DNA of 20,035 nt from IMG/VR virus record IMGVR_UViG_3300022227_000049, positions 1 through 20,035 of that record, one strand, 5' to 3'. Origin of the DNA: a virus. This document shows positions 1-9,400 of the stretch, one piece after another; the stretch's first letter is position 1, and every line of letters begins with the position of its first letter. The notes beneath the pieces are model-generated. The model worked only from the letters and a program-made list of their open reading frames with translations. It was not told where the DNA came from and did no database searches. The position numbers and the translations under genes are program-made.

Positions 1-3000
1 GCCAGTAGCGTGTTCAATGTGAAAGAGGCCATTTGGCGAAGCCGTGCCAATCCCCACGTTGCCACTGGTGTCCATCACGAAGTCGTTGCCAGTTACGCCA
101 GCATCTGCACTAATCTTAAATACGCCATCACCGCCCTCATACCCCATTGAGAAAATGCCATTGCCATTGTTCTCCCAAATATTAAACACACTCATTCCAG
201 CACTGCCATTGTTATGGGTTATCTGTGCGCCACTTCCCTTTATGTCGAGGTCAGTGCCAGGCGATGACTCGCCAATCCCCACGTTGCCACCAGAGTCGAT
301 ACGCATGGCTTCTGCTGCATTTGTAGTATAAATCAAAGCATTATCAAGGTGACTATACTCTATCTTCCCAACGTCAGCATCTGCATCACCAAACAAAATC
401 CCCTGCACCGCTGTCCCCCCTGATGGAGCAGCAAATTGGATGTAGGAGTTTGTATTACCTTCTTCAATGATAATTCGTGCTGCAGCGTCAAAAGCAGCAC
501 CGCTGGAGTTAGCATTTGTTATATGAAGAATGCTTTGCGGCGAGGCTTCACCAATGCCTACGTTGCCACTGTTCTCGATCCTCATTACTGATGTGCCACC
601 GACCCTAAAATCTGCCACGTAATTTGCGTCAGATGAGTTTGCGCCAGTGTTATCAACGAGGAATCCATAAGGGTCTGTTGCGTATGAATTGTATACCCTA
701 AGACCTACCTCGGCAGTTGCGTGTGCGATGTCCAATCCTGCGGCGGGGCTTGCCGTGCCAATCCCAACTTTGCCACTATCATCAATACGCATTGCAGTTG
801 CGCCATTTGTACCAAAATACATATCATCTACATTGTGGTCGTAGCGTATCCATCCCATCGCATTGCTATCACTGTCACCAAAGAGAAGACCACCGAAAGA
901 TGTCGTACCGCTACCCAAAAATATCTGCGTATTAGCACTGTTCTCTACAGTAATGTAAGCCTCGCTCGGGATTGTTGCGCCACTGCTTGCCTTAAAAACG
1001 TGGAGCAGATTTTCAGGGGCTGTGCCAATCCCCACGTTGCCTGAAGAATCAATTGTTAAGTGAGGACCTGTATTATTAGTATTGAAATAAAGTTGTTCAT
1101 CTGAACCATAAAACATCCCTGCATGATTATTATCCGAGCCTCTACCAAACATTATTCCCGAATCAGTATCATCTGGTGTTAGAATATTTATGTAAGCATT
1201 ACCATCTTTTTCAATAACAAGTGGTGCATCTGATACTCCAGTTACTGAACCTGCACTTGCTTTAAATACGTGTAAAGTGTTATCAGGGACTGAGGTGCCG
1301 ATGCCGACGTTGGCATCACCAGAGATTGTGAATAACGTGTTTGTGCCATCGTGATCCTCTACTGCAAAAGCCCTGTCAGCAGATGTTGAACCACCCCTCA
1401 CTCTAAACCCATAATTTCGCCCATCAGTTGCCTCTGTGTTTTGTATTTGTGCGATCCAATCATTGTCTGCTTCCCCTGCTACTTCAAGTAGGTATGATGG
1501 ATCCGACATGCCAATCCCCACGTTGCCACTTGGCATTGTAACTTGTCCATCACCGCGAACAGAGAAATAGCTACTGCTATTAGTCTGATCAGCAACATCA
1601 AATGCGCCGTCAGAACTATTTGTTCCAGCGTGAATCCTCACCCCATAGCTCTGTCCAGCAGTTGCGTGGTCATTGTGAAACTCTGCGACATAATCATTCG
1701 CAATCGCTTTTTCAACTGCAAGAGCATTGGTGAATGACGTTGTGCCAATCCCCACGTTGCCACTTGAGTTGATGCGCATACGTTCTGCGAGCGTGGAACT
1801 TCCATCTGGCGATGTGCTGAACACCAATCTGCCAGGCATATCCGTTGTGCCACCGGGCGTTCCGTCAACATACGCCAATATAGATGCGGCATTTTGGAAC
1901 GACGTGTGATACCCCTTGAACGATAGACCGCCCAACAACTCACCGCTTGCAACGGCTGTTGGTGACGCTTCTGTGCCACCTGACTTCTGGAAGACAAGGC
2001 GCATATCGTGGGCGTCCGTATTTGAATAGTCGCTCAAATACACCTCTCCATACGTGCCACTTTCCACAACATCAAACTTGCCATCTGGCGAAGCCGTGTT
2101 AATCCCCACGTTGCCACTGGAGTTGATGTGCATACGCTCAGTGCCATTAGTCCACAATGCAATGGGTGCGGCAGCAGCAGCACTCAGCACCAATCCAGCA
2201 CTCATATTAGAGTCTGCCTCAATCAATCCACTGTCTTGTATACGGCTTCCGCTTGTGGTGTATGAGCCACCATGCGCGTCGATGTTTATCGCACCAGCAT
2301 TTGCTTGCGCTCTCAATCTTCCCACCGCAGCAGTTGTGCCATTGTCGTTAATAGAGCGCATTGCGGTAATACCATCTTGATCGCTACGTGCGTCTATCAC
2401 ACCGCCACCGTCAGGCGTTGCGCCAACAGCAAAGTTGCCACCCGTAATAGTAAAAGCATTAGCACTATGGGTGAGTAGTATATTGCCAGCATTAAAATTA
2501 ACAACTCCACCACTTGCTAAAAACAAATCACTAAAGCCTGTACCGCTGGCTCCCAATGCTCCACCATCATCTGCATTGCTTAAAATTGCTCCCGTGACAG
2601 TAAGCGCACCACTTGCAAGCGTTCCAGCAAATGTCGTAGCAGTAGTCCCTGTTGCAATACTCATCACTGTCGTGTCGTAATCGTTCTTTATCGTGACATC
2701 ATTCGTGCTACCCTGACCCGTAAGGATAAGCCCTTCTGTGGCTGTGTATCCCATCGCTGCGTTGTCGTTAATAGATGTGTCGCCTGTGGCTTCTACCGTT
2801 GTTCCTGTGATTACACCACCAGCAGTCAAAGACGTTGTTAAAGTGATATCATCAACAAACAGGTTTGCCCATCGCACACCTGTGGTGCCGAGATCATCTG
2901 TGGAGTCTAAATCACTAACAATGTTAGAACCAGATGTAATACCACCCGTATGCACAGATGCTGCTGTAAAGGTCGCCACGCCCGTAACACCCAATGTCTC

Positions 3001-3321
3001 GCTAATGGTCTGAGCACCCGTAACAATCAGCGTATCGGCACTTTCATCCCACAGCATAGACTTGCCACTCGTATCACCAAAGAACTTTACATCGACACCT
3101 ACATTATCAACACCCGTTGTCAATGTGCCGGTATGTACTTTAGCACCAGAGATGGTCTGAGCACCGTCTTTGGTGACAATACCGTCACTGGCATCCGAGA
3201 CATTTGCTGCGTCGATCTCTCCATTTACCAATGCCAACACCGTTGTCCAGTTGCTGTTCCAGTTAGATGCTGACGGAATAGCGCCAGCAACAAATGAATA
3301 TGTCTGTGATATTGCTCCCAT
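1..3321 (-). CDS. Long modular tail fibre protein, C-terminus cut off by the window edge
   Basis: The frame is open from an ATG at 3321 to position 1 (1107 codons, no stop), so the true protein is longer. AGGAAGG lies just upstream, overlapping the end of the previous gene 5 nt away. The N-terminus (residues 1-40, with PSASNWNSNWTTVLALVNG) looks like the virion-attachment head of phage fibres. Residues about 77-103 carry the fibre-type word FFGDTSGKSMLWDESAD, and a later LGTTGVRWANLFVDD is another common fibre word. From residue 403 the protein is built of nine modules of about 70-118 residues, each ending in a variant of MRIDSSGNVGIGTASP. The composition is rich in G, S, T, N and D, as in trimeric beta-structured fibres. 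Inference: this is the receptor-binding fibre. In known relatives such modules often precede a C-terminal self-cleaving chaperone (peptidase S74 type), which would lie off-window and is not seen here. Confidence 0.88.
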   Translation of the reverse strand, partial: MGAISQTYSFVAGAIPSASNWNSNWTTVLALVNGEIDAANVSDASDGIVTKDGAQTISGAKVHTGTLTTGVDNVGVDVKFFGDTSGKSMLWDESADTLIVTGAQTISETLGVTGVATFTAASVHTGGITSGSNIVSDLDSTDDLGTTGVRWANLFVDDITLTTSLTAGGVITGTTVEATGDTSINDNAAMGYTATEGLILTGQGSTNDVTIKNDYDTTVMSIATGTTATTFAGTLASGALTVTGAILSNADDGGALGASGTGFSDLFLASGGVVNFNAGNILLTHSANAFTITGGNFAVGATPDGGGVIDARSDQDGITAMRSINDNGTTAAVGRLRAQANAGAINIDAHGGSYTTSGSRIQDSGLIEADSNMSAGLVLSAAAAAPIALWTNGTERMHINSSGNVGINTASPDGKFDVVESGTYGEVYLSDYSNTDAHDMRLVFQKSGGTEASPTAVASGELLGGLSFKGYHTSFQNAASILAYVDGTPGGTTDMPGRLVFSTSPDGSSTLAERMRINSSGNVGIGTTSFTNALAVEKAIANDYVAEFHNDHATAGQSYGVRIHAGTNSSDGAFDVADQTNSSSYFSVRGDGQVTMPSGNVGIGMSDPSYLLEVAGEADNDWIAQIQNTEATDGRNYGFRVRGGSTSADRAFAVEDHDGTNTLFTISGDANVGIGTSVPDNTLHVFKASAGSVTGVSDAPLVIEKDGNAYINILTPDDTDSGIMFGRGSDNNHAGMFYGSDEQLYFNTNNTGPHLTIDSSGNVGIGTAPENLLHVFKASSGATIPSEAYITVENSANTQIFLGSGTTSFGGLLFGDSDSNAMGWIRYDHNVDDMYFGTNGATAMRIDDSGKVGIGTASPAAGLDIAHATAEVGLRVYNSYATDPYGFLVDNTGANSSDANYVADFRVGGTSVMRIENSGNVGIGEASPQSILHITNANSSGAAFDAAARIIIEEGNTNSYIQFAAPSGGTAVQGILFGDADADVGKIEYSHLDNALIYTTNAAEAMRIDSGGNVGIGESSPGTDLDIKGSGAQITHNNGSAGMSVFNIWENNGNGIFSMGYEGGDGVFKISADAGVTGNDFVMDTSGNVGIGTASPNGLFHIEHATG
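46..2115 (-). repeat. Nine in-frame fibre modules ending in GNVGIG
   Basis: On the plus strand the coded GNVGI[GN] word starts at 46, 271, 550, 757, 1024, 1297, 1510, 1744 and 2098. Spacings are 225, 279, 207, 267, 273, 213, 234 and 354 nt, all multiples of three, so the reading frame is kept. Within modules a second recurring pattern is seen three times, of the form FGDxDxxxxGxIxYxH followed by FxTN and MRID. The modules share motifs but little nucleotide identity outside the GNVGIG word, which suggests old duplication or module swapping rather than recent expansion. Confidence 0.9.
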
Positions 3322-3326
3322 AGCGT

Positions 3327-5189
3327 TTACCTTCCTATTCCACCAATAGTGGTAAGGGTATCATCCCTAACAGTTTTCAGTTCTATGCGTTCTCCAAATC
3401 GAGAAATAGCACTACCAAAATCTATCCCCCTTGCCATCTCTTCGGCAGGGATATCATCAATTAACTTTTGTACAGATGCTTCAAAAGCCCTTCGCGATTT
3501 TGCACTAATAGCACCAAGTTGCACTGCTATTTTTCCCATTATACGCGGAGAAGTTAGTGGAATAGCTAATAGCATGGTAGATGGGCCACCAAGTAATGGG
3601 ACTAAAGCAAGACCACCAGCAAAGGAACGTTGCTGCAACAATCTTGACGGGCCTGTTTGCAGTAACCCTTGAGACAATGACAGTCCTGCTGCCTGTGCTC
3701 CCAATTTCTCACCTGTGCGCTTTTCTAACTCTTCCAATGCTTCTCGACGTTTTTTTCCTGTAAACGTATCACCAAACAACCCCCCGGTCAGGCCTTCTAT
3801 TGCCGCATCTGATGTTTTACCACCTTTTCCTGCTCGGACAGTAGCAAGCATCTGCTCTACCACTTCAGTTTGTTCTATAAAATCTTGGGCAAATTTCTCA
3901 TACCCTTCAACTTTATCACCCAATTCCTTCCGCAAAATTTTACGTATATCTGTCAACAATGATTGCGATTGCTTGCCCCTTGTCAATGGTTGTATTTCAT
4001 CAATTTTACTTTGTACCTGGTGCATAAGTTTCTGCACAGCAACAGGAGAATTGTCTGTTTGCTGCATCACTTTTGCGATAACATCGGCAACAGCACTTCT
4101 TTCTGCGTCCATCAACGATGGAAAATCACTGGTATCTATCGCTTTCTTGTTTTTAAAAGCGCCAGGCGTTCGCTGGGTAGTAGATATGATAACTTCACCG
4201 TCAGGCCCAAAAAGATCCACTTTTTTTCCTGCTGTAATGCCAAATCGTGGACTTTCTGCTCTGGATAAAACCAGTTTCTGAACACTCTCTAAATCGATTG
4301 GATTGTCGGGATCTTTAAATTTGAATTTTGCAACATTGGCTTCTGCTGTAAGCCTTCGTTCTTCAACTAAATCTGCTAATCCATCTATAACAGCTTGTGC
4401 TACATTTTCCAAGTCCTGCGGGTTATCAAAACCCTTTCTAAAAGCGGTAAGACCATCTGTGTCATTTTTGTTTGCAATATCAAACGCTTCGTCTAATGCC
4501 TTCCCTTTCCCGCCTGTTGTAAGTTCAAATGTTCCTTTCGCAATGTTTTTTGCAGTTTTACCTATTTTACTGCCAGCAATTTTACCAAAACGTCCAACAT
4601 TCTTTAATACGCCCTTCGTCGGTGTCGCCATATCAGCTAAAATACCCAACACATCTCCCTGCTCGGTACGTTCACCGATGTCAAACATAGAAGCAACGCC
4701 TCCACCTAACTGTTGTCGCCCTTGTGGAGTAGTTGCAGCTTCCACAATATTGCCTACACCACCGATCATACCAGGCACATCCAAAAAACTTTTGAGCGCA
4801 TCTACCGACGCATTGCCAACCTGCTCAACAGAAGGTGCCTGTTCTGGCAACAATGAAATATCGCTTGCTCGGCTTGCTATTCCCTGAACTGCTTGCATAT
4901 TTTCCTGCGCAGATTTCTTTACTGATTCAGGGTTAAAAGGATTCGGAATTAGACCCCCTGACCCTATATTACTCAACGCATTGATTACATTGCTTTGTAG
5001 ATCCGAACCCAGTTTCGTTGCTCCAAATTGCGGCTGTCCTGCCGGAATATCTTCACCAGCAGCAAGTCGACTCCCCGTAAGACTGCTTTCAGCACGTTGT
5101 CGTTGTTCTTCTGTTAATTGAGTACCAGAAGATGATGGAACGAAACCGTCATCTAATAATCTTTGCCGTTGTTCTTCTGTAAGTTGCAT
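3327..5189 (-). CDS. Probable internal virion (ejection) protein, 620 aa
   Basis: No confident family assignment. It lies between the repeat and 414-aa proteins and the tail fibre, where short-tailed phages carry ejection proteins. ATG at 5189 directly abuts the TAA of the preceding gene, with an AAAGGGGA ribosome site overlapping that gene's end, so the two are probably translationally coupled. The N-terminus has QLTEEQRQR twice, 22 residues apart (from residue 2). It continues with a Gly/Ala/Ser-rich region with amphipathic stretches (about 60-220), a charged helical middle (about 220-460), and a Gly/Leu/Pro-rich hydrophobic stretch at 521-562 (FAGGLALVPLLGG, then MLLAIPLTSP) that could insert in a membrane. 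The end is an amphipathic basic and acidic tail. A hydrophobic patch in a mostly helical virion protein suits a protein ejected into the envelope, but that is inference. No lysozyme or transglycosylase motif was seen. Confidence 0.62.
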   Translation of the reverse strand: MQLTEEQRQRLLDDGFVPSSSGTQLTEEQRQRAESSLTGSRLAAGEDIPAGQPQFGATKLGSDLQSNVINALSNIGSGGLIPNPFNPESVKKSAQENMQAVQGIASRASDISLLPEQAPSVEQVGNASVDALKSFLDVPGMIGGVGNIVEAATTPQGRQQLGGGVASMFDIGERTEQGDVLGILADMATPTKGVLKNVGRFGKIAGSKIGKTAKNIAKGTFELTTGGKGKALDEAFDIANKNDTDGLTAFRKGFDNPQDLENVAQAVIDGLADLVEERRLTAEANVAKFKFKDPDNPIDLESVQKLVLSRAESPRFGITAGKKVDLFGPDGEVIISTTQRTPGAFKNKKAIDTSDFPSLMDAERSAVADVIAKVMQQTDNSPVAVQKLMHQVQSKIDEIQPLTRGKQSQSLLTDIRKILRKELGDKVEGYEKFAQDFIEQTEVVEQMLATVRAGKGGKTSDAAIEGLTGGLFGDTFTGKKRREALEELEKRTGEKLGAQAAGLSLSQGLLQTGPSRLLQQRSFAGGLALVPLLGGPSTMLLAIPLTSPRIMGKIAVQLGAISAKSRRAFEASVQKLIDDIPAEEMARGIDFGSAISRFGERIELKTVRDDTLTTIGGIGR

Positions 5190-6434
5190 TTATAATCCCC
5201 TTTCATTAAATTCAGCTACTGCATCTTCATCTCCATCTAATGCACGTTGTTTTATTTCGTTCTCATCCATCGTTTTATAATCAAGGGGTGGTTCATCCGA
5301 AGAAGAAGAGTCATCATCAAGACCAGGAACAAATGTATAATCTGAAAAGATATCTACATCTAACCCACGCTTTTTTGCTCTTTTTTGAAACTGTGATAAT
5401 CTTTTTTCATGCAAAGCTACTTGCCCATCATAGACACCTTTTGTGGTATTAAGAATCTCCTGCCGTTGAGCCTTAGTCAACCTGCGTGACGAATTGAAGT
5501 TTTCAATAATTTGCGTTGCAAATGCCGATATAGGCCCCGTTGCTTCAACCGTTCCAAATTCTGTTTCTCTTACAACACTGTCTGGATCGTGCATTTTCAT
5601 AAATGCAAAAATAAGTGCTATATCATCAAACCCACTTTCGCCTTTTGATAATTGCACAACTTTAGTCATACTGTCCTGGGCTGATAGCATTTTTTCAGAA
5701 CTTCTATCAAACTCGCCAATCAACTTGTCTTCTGCTTCTAATTGTCTTTCGCTGACACCACGAGATAAAGCATCTCTCTTCAAGGCTGCTCTATTTTCTT
5801 TCATCTCTTCAAGTTCTTGCACCACATCCATTGCTGATATCGCTTTGGCTCGGCCAATAAGAGCATCAAAATCTACCGACGGTTTTTCTGCTGACTTTCT
5901 TATATCCCGAACTTCAGTTTGTATTTTTGTGTCTACAGCAATTCTTGCTGCATCGCGTTGGGCTTTGTTGATCCGAGTCAGAACATCTAACCCTTGACCT
6001 TGCTGCCCTGCTGTTGCCAATGCTGTCGCTTCTTCTTTTGTTACTGGTCTACCAGGCTCTTCTCCCAATATCGTAGTAATAGGAGCAAAAGAACGTCCCT
6101 GTGTCCCTTCTATAAATGCGTCTGTAGCAGACTGCTCTTCAAGAATCTCTGCATCGCGCTGGGCTTTGTTGATCCGAGAAATTTCTGTTTGCTGTTCTTT
6201 GTCCTTAAACTCTTGAATTGATTCACTAATTATCGCTTCAAAGTCTGAGTCGGGGCGCGTCATAGACTTCTCCGTAACAGCCATACGCACTTCTTGCGGC
6301 AAGCCAGCAAGAAGTTGTCTCTTTCGCGCTTCTTCTTCTTGCCTACGTTGTGTGCGCGTCAAAGAATTTCTTTGCGTAGCCGTAGTGATGCCACTACCTA
6401 TCGATCCAAGAACATCTAAAACTCCGAGTCCCAT
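5190..6434 (-). CDS. Probable internal virion protein with DPDSVVRETEF motif, 414 aa
   Basis: The protein is strongly helical, charged and Gln-rich. Residues about 265-297 contain FAFMKMHDPDSVVRETEF, a word I associate with large internal or ejection-type proteins of many environmental phages (usual form: F.K..DPgSVVREgE). This is the main support for the call. The segment RINKAQRDA occurs twice, 67 residues apart, and is nearly identical at DNA level (5950-5976 and 6151-6177). The N-terminus (GLGVLDVLGSIGSGITTATQR) is small and hydrophobic. The C-terminus has an acidic/serine patch (DDDSSSSDEPP). The ATG at 6434 follows the previous stop by 34 nt, with GGAG about 8 nt upstream. The TAA abuts the next ATG. 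Role in the virion is inferred from motif and position; no enzymatic residues are recognised. Confidence 0.66.
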   Translation of the reverse strand: MGLGVLDVLGSIGSGITTATQRNSLTRTQRRQEEEARKRQLLAGLPQEVRMAVTEKSMTRPDSDFEAIISESIQEFKDKEQQTEISRINKAQRDAEILEEQSATDAFIEGTQGRSFAPITTILGEEPGRPVTKEEATALATAGQQGQGLDVLTRINKAQRDAARIAVDTKIQTEVRDIRKSAEKPSVDFDALIGRAKAISAMDVVQELEEMKENRAALKRDALSRGVSERQLEAEDKLIGEFDRSSEKMLSAQDSMTKVVQLSKGESGFDDIALIFAFMKMHDPDSVVRETEFGTVEATGPISAFATQIIENFNSSRRLTKAQRQEILNTTKGVYDGQVALHEKRLSQFQKRAKKRGLDVDIFSDYTFVPGLDDDSSSSDEPPLDYKTMDENEIKQRALDGDEDAVAEFNERGL

Positions 6435-6468
6435 ATCAATGCTCCATTATTGAAAAATGCTTCATCTA

Positions 6469-9400
6469 TTACTTAGGTTTGAATCCACCTTGCGGATACC
6501 ATCCAGGACCACTTGTCTGACCGTTTTCCCAACCACCTGGCGGACCGCGGAAGTTTGGATCACCCAAAGGAATACCACCAACACTAAATCCTCCAATACG
6601 ATCAATCAATGAGTTTAGTAACGAACCACCAATACTATCTTTTAAATCACCCGTAGACGTTAAAGCCAATTCAGCCAACGCTTTGATATTTGCTGCCTGT
6701 CTGTCGGCATTTGCTTGGGCGATTTCTGCCTGGATACGTTCCTGGTCTACATCTAACCGTCTACTACCCAAAACCTGGTCTAAGTCCTGGCCGCGCTGTG
6801 TTGCCATCAACAGAGCATTCGATACGCCCTGATTAATGTCTTGACCACGTTGCGTCACATCTTGCGCACCTTGCTGAATAAGCTGACTGATATCTTGACC
6901 ACGTGATATAACGTCCTGACCACGTGCTGTTACATCCTGACCCCTTTGCGCAACACCCTGCACACCTTCTTGGATCAACTGGTTAATATCTTGACCCCTT
7001 GCCGTTACATCTTGACCACGACCTGCTATGATGCGTTGCAAGTCCTGACCCCTTGTAGCGACAGATTGTCCAATGTCTTGACCACGTGCTGCGATGTCTT
7101 GATCGCGCCCTGCTGTGTAATATTGCAAGTCCTGGTTGCGCTCTGCAATTGCTCTATTGATGTCTTGACCACGACCCGTAATGTCCTGACCACGCTGAGA
7201 CACACCGGCTTGTAAATCTCCCAAAGCCCTTTGGACATCTTGCCCACGTTGCACGACACCTGCCTGTAATTCCTGCCCTGCTCGTGTGACATCTTGCCCA
7301 CGCTGAGATACTCCCGCTTGCAACTCTCCAAGTGCTCGTGAGACATCTTGACCACGTTGTGAAACACCTGCCTGTAATTCTTGTCCCGCACGAGTAACAT
7401 CTTGACCACGCTGGGTAACACCTGCTTGCAATTCGGACTGAAGACGTGACAAGTCCTGCCCACGTTGTGAAACACCTGCCTGTAATTCCTGCCCTGCACG
7501 GGTAACATCTTGCCCACGCTGGGATACTCCCGCTTGCAACTCTCCAAGTGCTCGTGAGACATCTTGACCACGTTGTCCAAGACCCGTCTGCAATTCCTGA
7601 CCACGCGATGTGATGTCCTGACCACGTTGTGAAACACCTGCTTGTAATTCACCCAACAACTGGTTGATATCTTGACCACGTTGTGCCGTTCCTGCTGTAA
7701 GCTCTTGACCTGCACGGGTAACGTCTTGACCACGTTGTGAAACACCTGCCTGTAGCTCAGACTGTAGACGTGACAAGTCCTGACCACGCTGTCCAAGACC
7801 CGTCTGCAATTCCTGACCACGCGATGTGATGTCCTGACCACGTTGTGAAACACCTGCTTGTAATTCACCCAACAACTGGTTGATGTCTTGTCCACGTTGC
7901 GATACACCTGCTTGTAGACCTGACTGCACCAGAGCACTTTGCAAGCCCCCAAGATCGAGAGCCTGCCCAACGGCACGGTCTCTACGTGCTTCCTGATTGG
8001 CAGAAAGAGCAAGGTCTTCACGTCCCTGTGCTTCACGTATCTTATTCTCTACAGCAATTCTGTCACCATCACGCAAGATGCCCTGACGTTGCAAGTCTTC
8101 AAGGCGTTGGTCTAACTGTGCTTGCTGGCGAATGTCTAAGTCCTGTTGCTCAAGTGCTGTTGAAGAAGCAAAAGGATCGTTGTTTAAAAAAGACTCTAAC
8201 CGTGTCTGTAGTGCTCCTAAGACACCAGGATTGGCAAGTTGTGTTGCATCTGTCGGTAAGGCACCAATTCCCTGCCTAGCTCTTATCGTTGTTGTCGGTG
8301 CTCCAACATCATCGGGCTTGCTGAAAACATCTTGCCTTGCACGTACCGTTGCTGACTGTTTTGCATCTATCGGTAAAGCACCAACTCCCTGCCTGCCTCT
8401 TATCGTTGTTGTCGGTGCTCCAACATCATCGGGGTTGTCGAAAACATCTTGCCTTGCACGTACCGTTGCTGACTGTTTTGCAGCATAGGGAGCATCAAAG
8501 ATGCCTAATCGATCTCCTATATCTACTGACCGATTAAAACTGTCTATGCCACCATGCCTGTTTGCCATGCTTTTAAAGTCTTCATCGCTAAATCCGGTAA
8601 TCGGCTTGTCGATAGCATTTGCTTCTAAGATGCGCTGTCTCATATCGTCAGTTAATGGTGCTGTTGGCAAGGCATCCAAACCAATACGGTCACCAACATT
8701 TACTGTCTGGCTTGCAGCATCTGGCGCGATCTTGCTGGCTTGCAACCTGTCACCAACTTCTATGTCGCTTACCGATGCTCCTGGCAAGCCACCCAACGGG
8801 TTCAATTCTCGCAACTTACCCGTTGTAGAATTGAATATCGGAATATCTGGTGATCCTACAGCACTGATGGGAGCAAGCGCACCGCTTGTTGTGCCTGTTG
8901 GGAATGTTTCGCGCCCTGGTAATGCTCCTACTGGTGCTCCTGGCAATCCTCCCTGTCTTACTCGTGCTACGCCAGCACTTCCCTTTACACGATCAAGATT
9001 GCTTCCTTCAAATGGACGCAGGTCTGCTGGGGGTATATACGTAGTAAATTCTCCACCAGGCCCTTGCGTTCCCCAAGGTGTATTAAGACCAGGGAAGAAA
9101 GGGGGTGGACCAAAGGGGGGTAGCTCAGGTTGCCCTTGCCCACCACCAGGAGGCTGACCACCAGGAGGCGTTGCAGATGTATCACCACTGGTATCTATAG
9201 GAAAATCTACCAATCCTTCATTGCTGCGCCATTTCAGAAATTCAGTCAAGGTCATGTTGGGAGGAGGCGTTGCACCGCCAGGGGGTTGCCCTTGACCCTG
9301 ACCTGGGGGTTGCCCTTGACCCTGACCTAGGGGAGCGCCGCTTGTTTCATTTAGCGGCATGGTAAATTGGGGATTGTTGGCGATCCACTCCTGTTGCTGT

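Noticed and set aside
1-300. S74-type self-cleaving chaperone at the fibre end
   Set aside because: The visible sequence is still GNVGIG modules. The expected chaperone would be beyond the left edge, so it cannot be claimed.
44-3273. Several plus-strand open frames of 60-108 codons over the tail fibre gene
   Set aside because: They mirror the Gly/Thr/Ser-rich codons of the minus-strand fibre frame, show Pro/Leu/Val-rich low-complexity products, and lack ribosome sites.
3349-4887. Plus-strand open frames up to 194 codons opposite the 620-aa gene
   Set aside because: Antisense shadows with no recognisable domains, no ribosome sites, and no operon context on that strand.
6435-6468. Small inverted repeat TCAAT...ATTGA around the ribosome site of the 414-aa gene
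   Set aside because: Only 5 bp of AT-rich pairing, easily expected by chance in such sequence.
7162-7917. CRISPR-like array
   Set aside because: The 54-nt units are contiguous without unique spacers, keep a reading frame, and encode a conserved peptide repeat.
7026-8036. Open frame of 336 codons on the minus strand, overlapping the 18-residue repeat array in another frame
   Set aside because: The 54-nt period copies an absence of stops into alternate frames. It has no own ribosome site, lies wholly inside the 1620-aa gene, and its product is a compositionally odd repeat of the same DNA.
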